Shown here one piece after another: positions 55,205 through 63,291 of a stretch of DNA of 64,000 nucleotides. Numbering within the stretch: position 1 is the first letter of the stretch; each line of letters starts with the position of its first letter. Position numbers and translations under genes: made by a program. The notes below the pieces were generated by a model that was given only the letters and a program-made list of their open reading frames with translations, made no database searches and was not told where the DNA came from. Origin of the DNA: Pediococcus acidilactici (GTDB taxonomy: Bacteria; Bacillota; Bacilli; Lactobacillales; Lactobacillaceae); the NCBI GenBank assembly GCA_024970065.1, contig CP103908.1, forward strand, positions 1 to 64,000. The letters run 5' to 3'.

Positions 55205-56050
55205 ATGTATAAGGGGTTTAAAAAGTACTTTAGTAATGAAACAGAGCGCAAAGTTAGTAATTATTGGGTGGCTGAACGGAATAAGCGCTGGATTTTCGTT
55301 TCCGCAGTAATGCTGGCAATGCTTGGGACTGGAATGGCTCAATCCAATGCTTCAGCAAGGGCAGCTACGGTTAATGCGCCTCGCAGCGAAACTATGACAA
55401 AGGTTACAGAAAGCACTAACACACAACGGCACGGTCTAAGTCGGGGGAGCACGAATTCCCAAAATCTTGATAAAGCAAAAACCGTCGCAACGCAGAAAAC
55501 CAACTTAGAGAGCGCCTTAGAGCAGGGGAATTTAAAAATTACTGGGGGTGCTTATTACGGATTAGCTAAGAATGGCGATGGTACTTATAGCGGAGGTCTG
55601 CAATTTAATTATTCGGGAAGCGGCTCGAATAACTTTGATCTTGTAAATTTAGTAATTCGCGTTCCAGAACCATTTCGGGGCTTGTTTGAAAAGATTAGTG
55701 AGTCAGGACAGTGGACAAGGTATTTCAATGGAAACGGCAGTATTGTGAATGGGCCGTTAGGATTGATATGGTCCTACACGAATGAAGATTTTTCATATGA
55801 TGGTACCAATTTAATTTTGCATGTTGGTGATGCGAGTTTGGAATATGGAAATAAAACTACCACTGCGTTTCTGAATTTAAATCTTGGTCGAGCGGTTACA
55901 GACTTTGATGAAGTGATTCCCGACACGACTGATTACTACCCGTTTAAAATGGCGTTAGTTGATCCGGAAAGTCCAATTAATTGGGACTTGATTGGGAACT
56001 ACGCAGGCAGTGCTCAATTAGGAACAAACCATATTATGTACCGTTATTGA
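55205..56050 (+). CDS. Secreted stand-alone adhesin head-domain protein
   Basis: A 281-residue protein. The N-terminus has a KxYKxGKxW-like exporter signal (SNYWVAERNKRWIFVSAVML) and a cleavage region around ASARA (about 57). Residues about 107-280 match the head domain of the protein at 38639: shared patterns are GTYSG, RVPEPFRGLFEKI versus LRDLFNKI, W-T-R/K-YF, NLILxxGxAS, and DTTDYYPFKMALVD versus DSSNYYHFKSALVD. It stops right after the head, with no repeats and no anchor. It could be a truncated paralogue or a soluble competitor or partner. The start is ATG 55205 after AGAGGAGG. Confidence 0.75.
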   Translation: MYKGFKKYFSNETERKVSNYWVAERNKRWIFVSAVMLAMLGTGMAQSNASARAATVNAPRSETMTKVTESTNTQRHGLSRGSTNSQNLDKAKTVATQKTNLESALEQGNLKITGGAYYGLAKNGDGTYSGGLQFNYSGSGSNNFDLVNLVIRVPEPFRGLFEKISESGQWTRYFNGNGSIVNGPLGLIWSYTNEDFSYDGTNLILHVGDASLEYGNKTTTAFLNLNLGRAVTDFDEVIPDTTDYYPFKMALVDPESPINWDLIGNYAGSAQLGTNHIMYRY

Positions 56051-56142
56051 GGAGCTACAAAATGAAGTTAGGCTGTAAAATCATTTCAAAATACAAAATA
56101 ATAAAACATTAATATAGGAAGAAAAGTGTTTGGAAGTGAAAT

Positions 56143-56188
56143 AAAAAACGTTGATTGGTCCGTTTTTGGGCTAATCGACGTTTTTTTA
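56143..56188. terminator. Bidirectional terminator
   Basis: AAAAAACGT + TGATTGGTCC pairs with GGGCTAATCG + ACGTTTTTTT. It serves the adhesin-head gene on the plus strand and the GNAT gene on the minus strand. Confidence 0.85.
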
Positions 56189-56194
56189 ATAGTA

Positions 56195-56728
56195 TTATTT
56201 TAAATACAATTGGTAGGCGAAACGTTTGTTGTCGACTTCGTTTTCGTCAATGAAGTCAATAATCCCACGATACTCAAAGCCATTGTTGGTAATGACCTTT
56301 TGCATTCCCTTGTTAAGCGGGTGGGTATCGACGCGAACTTCGTCGTAACCAAGTAAAGAACTAATGGTGAAGAGCCCTTGCATCATCTTCTCGGATAGAC
56401 GTTGACCGCGGAACTTCGATGAAATTGCAATCCGGTGAATTGACATGTATTTGTCGTCCGGGTTGCCCCGCCAACTACCTTCTTTAATGTCGTCGTAGTT
56501 AACATCGTTATCTGGCCACAATGCGGCCGTACCAGCAATCTGTCCATCGACCATTAATACATAACTAATTTGTTGCTCAATATCCTTTTCAATATCTTGG
56601 TTAGTAGGATAGCCAGCTTGCCACTGGTTGATCCCCTGTTCCTTCAAATAAGCCTTAGCTTCATTAATAATTGTTAAAATGGCTGGCAAATCAGCCTTAG
56701 TTGCTCTACGCAAATAAGATGTTGTCAT
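56195..56728 (-). CDS. GNAT family N-acetyltransferase
   Basis: A 177-residue acetyltransferase with a typical GNAT layout: N-terminal LRRATKADLPAILTIINEA, central strand SIHRIAISSKFRGQRLSEKMM (acetyl-CoA loop R-G-Q-R-L), and VDTHPLNKGMQKVITNNGFEYRG near the end. The substrate is unknown. The start ATG 56728 is 9 nt from GGAG; the ATG at 56743 would add five residues but overlaps no ribosome site. It is divergent from the symporter gene. Confidence 0.85.
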   Translation of the reverse strand: MTTSYLRRATKADLPAILTIINEAKAYLKEQGINQWQAGYPTNQDIEKDIEQQISYVLMVDGQIAGTAALWPDNDVNYDDIKEGSWRGNPDDKYMSIHRIAISSKFRGQRLSEKMMQGLFTISSLLGYDEVRVDTHPLNKGMQKVITNNGFEYRGIIDFIDENEVDNKRFAYQLYLK

Positions 56729-56915
56729 AATTTCCGTCTCCATTTTCTTTTTCTGAAAAAATAATTCTAACCTAATTTTGCAGAGATGTCACCCTAAAAT
56801 TTTTCGTGAAAACGAATTCATTTGGTATATTTCATCTCTGGGAAAATTCAAGGGTAAAATTAACCTGTTAAATATGCTAATATATGTAGATAGTAAAGAA
56901 TTTAGGGGTGGAAGC

Positions 56916-58187
56916 ATGAAAAAAGTTCGGAACTGGAGATTAACCCTCGGTTGGCAAATTCTAATTGGTCTAATCTTGGGTGTCGTTTTAGGCGCTAGTT
57001 TTTACCATAATCAGGTTGCTATCACGGTCATGCAAAATCTAGGAACCATGTTCATTCACATGATTCAAATGATTGTTTTGCCGATCGTGGTTTCCTGTTT
57101 AACCGTCGGAATCGCCGGAATGGGTGACGTTAGTGAACTTGGCCGGGTCGGGTTGAAGACTTTGATCTACTTCGAAGTTTTGACCACGATTGCGTTAATT
57201 GTCGGCATGATCTTTGCTAACGTTTTTCATCCGGGAACTTACATTGACATTCATAGCTTGCAAAGCACGGATATTAGTTCTTACGTGGAAACGGCTAAAG
57301 CTGCCAAATCCAATAGCGGGATTTGGGCCACGCTTATGAACATTATCCCGACGAACATCTTCTCGGCGTTAGCGGAAGGTAACATGATGCCAGTCATCTT
57401 CTTCTCCGTTCTCTTTGGTTTGGGACTAACGGCCATTGGCAAGCAGGGGCAGATTTTGATTGACGCGCTTACCGCTGTGCAAGAGGTCATGTTTAAGGTT
57501 ACCAACTGGATCATGCACCTTTCCCCAATTGGGGTCTGTGCGTTGATCGGGGTAACGATTGCCCAAATGGGAATTGACGCCTTAAAACCGCTAGGACTGT
57601 TTGTTTTAATTACTTACGTGGCAATGCTTTTCTTTGTCCTAGTGGTATTAGGGCTAGTAGCGAAGTTCCACAACATCAACTTCTTTGAACTCCTGAAAGT
57701 TATTAAAAACGAGTTGATTTTGGCGTTTTCGACGGCTAGTTCGGAAGCGGCTTTACCGAAAATGATTGATAAAATGCAAAAATACGGGGTGAGCCAAGGA
57801 ATTGTTTCCTTCGTAATCCCTACTGGTTACACGTTTAACTTGGACGGCTCGGCGATTTACCAGGCGGTCGGGGCACTATTCCTAGCTCAAGCATACGGAA
57901 TTCATTTGACGCTTGGTCACCAAATTACGTTGTTGGTAGTCTTGATGATCACTTCGAAGGGAATGGCCGGGGTTCCAGGGGCCTCCTTCGTAGTACTGTT
58001 GGCGACGGTAGCAACGATTGGCGTACCGATGAGCGGATTGACCTTCATCGCTGGTGTAGACCGGATCATCGATATGGGCCGGACGGCAGTAAACGTGGTC
58101 GGAAACTCATTGGCAGCCATTATAATGGGCAAGTCCGAGGGCGAATTCGACGAAGAAAAACACCGGAAGTATGTGGGAAATTTATAG
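56916..58187 (+). CDS. Dicarboxylate/glutamate:cation symporter (DAACS family)
   Basis: A 423-residue GltP/GltT-type symporter. Family signatures are the serine-containing hairpin STASSEAALPKMI, IPTGYTFNLDGSAIY, and MITSKGMAGVPGASFVVL. It imports glutamate, aspartate or dicarboxylates with Na+ or H+. I start it at ATG 56916 (after AGGGGTGG): the open frame reaches 56778, but the extra 46 residues are not membrane-compatible. Its stop codon is 1 nt from structured-repeat copy G. Confidence 0.9.
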   Translation: MKKVRNWRLTLGWQILIGLILGVVLGASFYHNQVAITVMQNLGTMFIHMIQMIVLPIVVSCLTVGIAGMGDVSELGRVGLKTLIYFEVLTTIALIVGMIFANVFHPGTYIDIHSLQSTDISSYVETAKAAKSNSGIWATLMNIIPTNIFSALAEGNMMPVIFFSVLFGLGLTAIGKQGQILIDALTAVQEVMFKVTNWIMHLSPIGVCALIGVTIAQMGIDALKPLGLFVLITYVAMLFFVLVVLGLVAKFHNINFFELLKVIKNELILAFSTASSEAALPKMIDKMQKYGVSQGIVSFVIPTGYTFNLDGSAIYQAVGALFLAQAYGIHLTLGHQITLLVVLMITSKGMAGVPGASFVVLLATVATIGVPMSGLTFIAGVDRIIDMGRTAVNVVGNSLAAIIMGKSEGEFDEEKHRKYVGNL

Positions 58188-58325
58188 AGAGTGCGGAACA
58201 ACCCGGGTAACATCCGAGGATTAATTGAATCCCACCGTTAATCGCGGTTTATGCGATTGACGGTGGGATTTTATTAACCGGAAGAAGTTGGGTTGTGGAG
58301 CACGTTTCGGCTGCGCAGCATAACC
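58188..58325 (+). repeat. Structured intergenic repeat, full copy G
   Basis: Outer stem GTGC...ACAACCC with GGGTTGT...GCAC (11 of 14), CCGGGTA, GAGGATTAAT, an inner hairpin with a different sequence (AATCCCACCGTTAATCGC/GCGATTGACGGTGGGATT) that still pairs, ATTAACCGGAAG, and GCACGTTTCGGCTG. It begins 1 nt after the symporter stop. Confidence 0.8.
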
Positions 58326-58372
58326 AATTAAATCAAGAGCAGGAAGACCTCCTTAGTTTACTTTCAATGATT

Positions 58373-58436
58373 AAAAATGGAAGTATACTTCCATTTTTTA
58401 CAAAATTACTACTAAATGGAAATATACTTCCATTTT
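58373..58436. repeat. Twin palindromes, AATGGAAGTATACTTCCATT type
   Basis: A perfect 26-bp palindrome at 58373-58398 (core GGAAGTATACTTCC) is followed by a near copy at 58414-58435 (AAATGGAA-ATATAC-TTCCATTT). They lie between the convergent ends of the symporter and GDPD genes and are not joined to a promoter I can see. Confidence 0.8.
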
Positions 58437-58454
58437 GAATCTAACGACTAGAAC

Positions 58455-58490
58455 AAAAAAGGTTGAGGAATTTTTCCTCAACCTTTTTTA
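58455..58490. terminator. Bidirectional terminator between symporter and GDPD genes
   Basis: AAAAAAGGTTGAGGAA-TTT-TTCCTCAACCTTTTTT, symmetrical with A and T runs on both sides. Confidence 0.9.
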
Positions 58491-58491
58491 T

Positions 58492-60282
58492 TTACCCTAA
58501 TTCAACCGTGAAGTTCAGCAGTCGACTAACGTAGTTCGGGTGGTGATTAAGTTGTTGAATCGTGCGCTGAAGGGTTTCTAAGTTATCGGTAATAATCCCG
58601 TTAACGCCCATGAAGGTCAGTTTGGCCATGACGTCGCGGTCGTTAACCGTCCAAGCGTAAACCTTGCGTCCGGCGAGTTGAGCGGTGATTAAGAAGGAGT
58701 TATTCAAGGTAGAATGCTCCATCGTATAAAAATCGGCTTTAGATTGCGGCACGCCGATGAAGTTAAATGGCAGAATGTAACCAACTTGAAGCTTAGGGTT
58801 CAAGGTTTTTAACTTTTCGACGGCATCGTAATCTAGGCTGTGGACCTCGTCATGGTTAGCCACCAGCCGTTTTCCGTAGCGCTTGTTGAAGGTGGTAATC
58901 GAATCGGGAGAATCCCGCTTCGTGGTCTTAAGTTCCACCAGTAAGCGCTGGTGCAAGCGTTCGGCAGTCGCTAAGTAGTCGTCAAAGCTGGCAACTTTCG
59001 CGGAAGCCCCGTTTTCCCGGGCAGTTAAACGGGTGATCTGCCGAAGGGTTAAGTCGTGCGGTCGTTTGTTGACGCCAGTTAGTTGCTTTAAGTTCTCGTC
59101 GTGCATTACCACGAATTGGTGGTCCTTAGTTTCGTGTAGATCCATCTCGATGAAATCAGGATGCAACCGGCTAGTGTTAACTAAAGCTGGAATGGTGTTT
59201 TGCACCCCATTTTTCGCGTTAACGCCCCGGTGGGAAATGGTCAGCGGCGTAGAACTGAAAAAGCCGTTCAGGTAAAGTGCATTAAAGCCGAGGATTCCCA
59301 AGAGTAAAACCGCAGCTAATGCCTTAAACCACCACTGTTTACCCGATTGGTAGCTGAGTTTTTGTAATTGGTTACTCAACTGCTGGCTGCTCCGTACGAA
59401 ACGGGTTTGGTTTTGGAGTTGCTCAGTCATAATCATCAACGAGCCGGTTCCTAAGGCAATGCTCATCAGCAAAAGTACCAGCTCGATTAAGAGGAGGTTG
59501 ACGGACGCCGCCCAATAGTCCCATGTGGCGGGCAGATGGTGGTCGGCTAGGGCCTGGAGCGCCAAAATAAGTGCTTGTCCCAAAATGGAAAGCCCTACGT
59601 TAACCACGATCAACAGGGCCAATTGCTTAACGATCGACTTGAAGTTTAGCTTAGTTAATTGCCAACTCTGGTGAACGGCTTGCCGTCCCGTACTACGCCC
59701 CAAGATAATCAACGGGAGCGCCAGGAAGAAGCGGATACCTAGGTAAAAGGTAATTAAGTAAATCAGGATCAGCAACAACAGGAGGGGCCGATTTTCGTAT
59801 AAGAAGTAGTTAATGATGAAATCAGGCACCCGGACTTTGTTTAACAGCGGGGTGGAAATCCCAAGTCCGCCAAACGGCAGGATAATTAAGCAATAGATTA
59901 ATAGGTAACCCACCGCGCGACCAAAGGTATGACGCACCCTTTGAAGAGAGAGGGTGATCAGCGAATTTAAGGCTAGCTTTTTGCCTTGGTTAATCTGCAT
60001 CGTCCCGAGGAATAAGAAAATCACCTGCCAGTAAATGGCGACGATTACGGCGAGAATCAGGAGCAAACACCCGATGTCCAAAAACGGATGGTTAGTCACC
60101 ACCTCGATGAAGTTGGTATTAGAAAGGTAGCGAACCCCCGCCAGGCGCAACATGATGCTGCCAATCAAGGTGAAGAGCGGGATAATCCCCGCGTAAATCA
60201 CCACGATACTGGTGATGAATAGGCTGAGGTAGCTAATTAAATGTTTGAAAATGAAACGGTACGTGTTGGTGATGCTCGCCAT
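58492..60282 (-). CDS. Membrane glycerophosphodiester phosphodiesterase
   Basis: A 596-residue two-part enzyme. The N-terminal half (about 1-345) carries about eight hydrophobic segments, typical of the membrane domain fused to GDPDs in Firmicutes. The C-terminal half (about 350-590) is a GDPD TIM barrel with SHRGVNAKNGVQNTIPAL (metal and catalytic His), IEMDLHETKDHQFVVMHDENL (second catalytic His) and YAWTVNDRD. It would cleave glycerophosphodiesters or act on lipoteichoic acid precursors at the membrane. The start has AGGAGG 8 nt upstream on the minus strand. Confidence 0.9.
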   Translation of the reverse strand: MASITNTYRFIFKHLISYLSLFITSIVVIYAGIIPLFTLIGSIMLRLAGVRYLSNTNFIEVVTNHPFLDIGCLLLILAVIVAIYWQVIFLFLGTMQINQGKKLALNSLITLSLQRVRHTFGRAVGYLLIYCLIILPFGGLGISTPLLNKVRVPDFIINYFLYENRPLLLLLILIYLITFYLGIRFFLALPLIILGRSTGRQAVHQSWQLTKLNFKSIVKQLALLIVVNVGLSILGQALILALQALADHHLPATWDYWAASVNLLLIELVLLLMSIALGTGSLMIMTEQLQNQTRFVRSSQQLSNQLQKLSYQSGKQWWFKALAAVLLLGILGFNALYLNGFFSSTPLTISHRGVNAKNGVQNTIPALVNTSRLHPDFIEMDLHETKDHQFVVMHDENLKQLTGVNKRPHDLTLRQITRLTARENGASAKVASFDDYLATAERLHQRLLVELKTTKRDSPDSITTFNKRYGKRLVANHDEVHSLDYDAVEKLKTLNPKLQVGYILPFNFIGVPQSKADFYTMEHSTLNNSFLITAQLAGRKVYAWTVNDRDVMAKLTFMGVNGIITDNLETLQRTIQQLNHHPNYVSRLLNFTVELG

Positions 60283-60465
60283 AAAGGGCCTCCTAAATAA
60301 CTGTTCTTCCTGTTATTCTAGCAGAGAAAGTGCGGTATTTAAAACGTGAGGAGGTGGCGGACGGAGAAGTGGGGGATTGCGGACCACGGAGCGTGGGGTT
60401 AAGCTTAATCGAATTGAACAGAGGCGGAAGAAATTGGGGCGTTTTGCTTTTAATAGAGCCAAAAT

Positions 60466-60577
60466 ATGCGCCAAAAGTCAGTTCGGGAGGTTTAACCCAA
60501 AAACGACCATTATCCTTAAATTAGCATAATAGTCGCTTTTCAGTTAATGCTCACCAATTATCCGACTTTTGGCGCAT
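60466..60577. repeat. 14-bp inverted repeat flanking an intrinsic terminator
   Basis: ATGCGCCAAAAGTC (60466-60479) and its exact complement (60564-60577) frame 84 bp. Inside, CGACCATTAT/ATAATAGTCG (60504-60513, 60526-60535) with a T-run on the minus strand would end transcription from the gene at 60599-60832. It looks like a small MITE-like or terminator-carrying element. The rest of the gap 60283-60465 holds nothing I can support. Confidence 0.65.
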
Positions 60578-60598
60578 TTTCTTTTAATTATTCAATTA

Positions 60599-60832
60599 CT
60601 ATAATTCTTGCGTGGTAAACTCCTTCTTAACCGAATCGTACCGGTGCAGATAACGTTGCTTACCAAACTCTTCGTAAAAGGTGGCTGGCTCTGTTGGGTT
60701 GGGGTAGAAGAAAGTTTCCTCTTCGTCTTTAACGACCTTGATTCCAACCTGTGGCGTATCGACCGTGGTCAAGCGGGTGGTTGGGGACGAAAGGTAGGTC
60801 GCGATGTATTTCTTAATGATTGTAAGGTCCAT
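60599..60832 (-). CDS. Conserved-looking hypothetical protein, 77 residues
   Basis: A small soluble protein (MDLTIIKKYIATYLSS..., ending FTTQEL) with no membrane segment and no motif I recognise. It has AAGGAGC as ribosome site and lies 16 bp after cvpA on the same strand, so the two are co-transcribed. The mixed acidic and aromatic composition (EEETFFYPNPTEPATFYEEFG) suggests a folded protein rather than a random frame. Confidence 0.65.
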   Translation of the reverse strand: MDLTIIKKYIATYLSSPTTRLTTVDTPQVGIKVVKDEEETFFYPNPTEPATFYEEFGKQRYLHRYDSVKKEFTTQEL

Positions 60833-60848
60833 GCTCGTAGCTCCTTAA

Positions 60849-61376
60849 TTAAAGTACGTCACGCGTTTGCGGCGTATCTAAGATGTAATTATTAATCACT
60901 TTAGAAGAAATGGCCGGCGTTTTTGCCAAAATTGTTTGCGCGACAATCGACTGGGAAAGTTGTTCTTGGTAAAAATCGTTCGGCACAAATTGACTGATGC
61001 TTAAGACGATGAAGGTGATCAGGTAGCTGATCACGAATCCCGCTACCGCCCCAGCTAGGCCGTTGACTTGGTGAATGACCGGTAACCAAGTAATCATTTG
61101 CGAAAAGCGGACGATCAAGCGGATCACAATCCAACCTACTAACATCAAAAAGATGAAGGAAACGGCATTCATCGTGGTTAGGTTAGTTAGGGGATCATGG
61201 CTTCCGTTCCCAAAAGTACGGGAAAGAAATTCGGCAAAGGGCGCGGTAAAATTCTTGGCTGCCGCAAACACAACTAAATAACCCACTAGGTAAATGATTT
61301 CAGCGACTAATCCCCGCCGGTAGCCGGAAAAAAATGCCGAAATCAAGATTAAGATTAAAATTAACGATAGTAGCAT
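60849..61376 (-). CDS. CvpA family membrane protein
   Basis: A 175-residue protein with four hydrophobic segments. The start LILILILISAFFSGYRRGLVAEIIYLVGYL and the later VNGLAGAVAGFVISYLITF are typical of the CvpA (colicin V production) family; the role in Gram-positives is unknown, though family members affect biofilm and envelope. AAGGAGC precedes the ATG. It is the first gene of a two-gene operon. Confidence 0.85.
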   Translation of the reverse strand: MLLSLILILILISAFFSGYRRGLVAEIIYLVGYLVVFAAAKNFTAPFAEFLSRTFGNGSHDPLTNLTTMNAVSFIFLMLVGWIVIRLIVRFSQMITWLPVIHQVNGLAGAVAGFVISYLITFIVLSISQFVPNDFYQEQLSQSIVAQTILAKTPAISSKVINNYILDTPQTRDVL

Positions 61377-61549
61377 TAAAAGCTCCTTGTTGATTTGGTT
61401 TATTAACTAACCACAGCTGAGTAAATGGTGGGGTTAGCTAGGCACGGGTTCGGGCTCTCCATGGTTTAATGCAGCTGGAGAGAAAGTCGTGCCAAAAAAG
61501 AAACACCTTATATAAATAACCACTATAGAGGAAAAAACACCATGCTTCA

Positions 61550-61612
61550 AGTTTAATTAGTGCGTTTGAAGTTCAATTTAAGTTAAAAATGAACTTCAAA
61601 TTTAACTTCAAT
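61550..61612. promoter_or_regulatory. Inverted TTTGAAGTTCA repeat before the VIT genes
   Basis: TTTGAAGTTCA (61565-61575) and TGAACTTCAAA (61590-61600) are exact complements with a 14-nt spacer, flanked by CTTCAAGTTTAA and TTTAACTTCAA. It shares the GAAGTT core with the clusters near 15.0 and 20.2 kb. The rest of the gap 61377-61759 has no gene. Confidence 0.6.
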
Positions 61613-61759
61613 CGGTGGGAGAATGGCCGATAATCCCCTAAAAGGCCGAATTTGTGCTTCTTGAGAAAAGCATCTTTACAAATCCCCAGGCGAAGAAGTA
61701 AAATTGGTTGGTAGTTTAAAACGATTCTAAAATTAGCGAACGGATTGGGGAGAAATTGA

Positions 61760-62449
61760 ATGACTAAAAAAGCGAAGCAAAATACGTTAGCACAAAAAAT
61801 TAACGTAATTCGGGCCAGCGTAATGGGTGCCAACGACGGGATCCTTTCGGTAGCCGGAATTGTGTTGGGAGTTGCGGGGGCAACGACCAATAGCTTTGCA
61901 ATTTTTATTTCCGGGATTTCGGGGATGTTAGCCGGGACGGTTTCCATGGCGATGGGCGAATACGTTTCGGTTAACTCCCAAAAGGACTCGCAGGAAAACG
62001 CGGTTAACCACCAACGGCAAGCACTTGAAGATAACTACCAAAAGGAACTCGATTTTGTAGCCAATAAGTACGCTAAAACCGGAATTCCCGAGGACTTAGC
62101 TCAAAAGGCGGCCCGGGAAATGATGGAAAAAGATGCCCTCCTAACGACCGTGCGAGAACGTTACGGGTTTGACATGCACAACTTCACCAGCCCTTATCAA
62201 GCGGCGATTGCTTCCATGATCGCCTTTTCGTTGGGCTCGCTATTGCCGTTATTGACGATTACGTTTGCCAAGCATAGTATTCGGGTCCCCCTGACCGTAG
62301 TTTCCGTGGTGGTTGCCCTGGCAATTACCGGTTATGCTGCGGCGGTGATTGGGAAAGCGGTTCGTCGGCGGGCGGTCGTCCGTAACGTGATTGCCGGACT
62401 ATTAACGATGGGCGCGACCTACCTGATTGGCTCACTATTCGCGCGGTAA
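61760..62449 (+). CDS. VIT1/CCC1 family iron/manganese transporter 1
   Basis: A 229-residue protein of the VIT/CCC1 family. The first helices carry VMGANDGILSVAGIVLGV and GTVSMAMGEYVSVNSQ, the two hallmark motifs. A hydrophilic metal-binding helix region (about 75-140, Glu/Gln-rich) precedes three C-terminal segments. Members move Fe2+ or Mn2+ out of the cytosol. It is the first of a tandem pair; together with mntH downstream it forms a metal-homeostasis block. Confidence 0.9.
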   Translation: MTKKAKQNTLAQKINVIRASVMGANDGILSVAGIVLGVAGATTNSFAIFISGISGMLAGTVSMAMGEYVSVNSQKDSQENAVNHQRQALEDNYQKELDFVANKYAKTGIPEDLAQKAAREMMEKDALLTTVRERYGFDMHNFTSPYQAAIASMIAFSLGSLLPLLTITFAKHSIRVPLTVVSVVVALAITGYAAAVIGKAVRRRAVVRNVIAGLLTMGATYLIGSLFAR

Positions 62450-62457
62450 GGGGATGA

Positions 62458-63144
62458 ATGACCATGAAAAAGAAAACTAAAATGAGTATGGACAATAAAT
62501 TAAACATGTTGCGGGCCGGCGTACTGGGCGCTAACGACGGAATTTTAACGGTAGTCGGGGTTCTATTTAGTGTGGTCGCGGCCACCACCAACCCGTTCAT
62601 CATCTTTATCGCTGGGTTGTCCGACCTTTTGTCATGCGCCTTTTCGATGTCGGCAGGGGAATACGCTTCGGTAAGTTCCCAACGCGATACCGAAAAAGCG
62701 GCCGTGGGGGAAGAAAAGCTCCGGTTAAAAACCGATCCAGAAGCTGAATACGAATTAGTGGCGGATTTTTACATGGAAAAAGGGGTTTCGGAAGAGACTG
62801 CGCACCAAATTGCCCGTTCGTTAATGGATTCTGCGCCGTTAAAGACGGCGGTCGACGTTCGTTACGACATGGATTTAGACGAATACCTAACTCCGTGGGG
62901 CGCGGCAATTTCGTCACTATTTTCTGCCGCGCTGGGCGGAGTCTTTCCCTTAGTGGCGATGACCCTGGCACCTAGTGATTTTAAAATGCAGGCGACCATC
63001 ATTGCGACGGTGATTTCCGTGGCGTTAACCGGCTTTTTGAGTTCCAAACTCGGAAATGGGTTGCCGAAAAAAGCGGTCATCCGCAACGTAATCGTCGGAA
63101 TCATCACGATGTTTATCCATTACTACATCGGAAAATTATTTTAA
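62458..63144 (+). CDS. VIT1/CCC1 family iron/manganese transporter 2
   Basis: A 228-residue paralogue of the preceding gene (VLGANDGILTVVGVLFSV, then FSMSAGEYASVSSQRDTE), starting 8 bp after its stop. ATG 62458 or 62464 are both possible, the ribosome site AAGGGG lying between 4 and 10 nt away. Divergence between the paralogues is large, so the duplication is old and the two may form a heterodimer or differ in metal choice. Confidence 0.9.
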   Translation: MTMKKKTKMSMDNKLNMLRAGVLGANDGILTVVGVLFSVVAATTNPFIIFIAGLSDLLSCAFSMSAGEYASVSSQRDTEKAAVGEEKLRLKTDPEAEYELVADFYMEKGVSEETAHQIARSLMDSAPLKTAVDVRYDMDLDEYLTPWGAAISSLFSAALGGVFPLVAMTLAPSDFKMQATIIATVISVALTGFLSSKLGNGLPKKAVIRNVIVGIITMFIHYYIGKLF

Positions 63145-63196
63145 CAAGCTCGAAAAATCGCTTCCAAACTTGATTTATAAAGTGAATCCAGCCAAT

Positions 63197-63220
63197 GAAT
63201 GCCCGTCTAAAGGCATTTTG
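63197..63220 (+). terminator. Possible weak terminator after the VIT pair
   Basis: AATGCC-CGTCTAAA-GGCATT followed by TTG; the T-run is short. Confidence 0.45.
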
Positions 63221-63225
63221 CGGGG

Positions 63226-63253
63226 TTGTCAAAGAAATCTTATATGTTATGAT
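63226..63253 (+). promoter_or_regulatory. mntH promoter
   Basis: TTGTCA (63226-63231), 16-bp spacer, TATGAT (63248-63253). Confidence 0.65.
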
Positions 63254-63291
63254 TGCTGTGGTTCAAGATTGAGGAAAGGAAGGAATTTAAA

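Noticed and set aside
56778..56915. 46-residue N-terminal extension of the symporter
   Set aside because: No ribosome site and charged sequence before the first membrane helix; ATG 56916 has AGGGGTGG.
60330..60524. A 64-codon plus-strand frame
   Set aside because: No convincing conservation pattern, composition unlike neighbours, and it runs into the inverted-repeat element; more likely non-coding.
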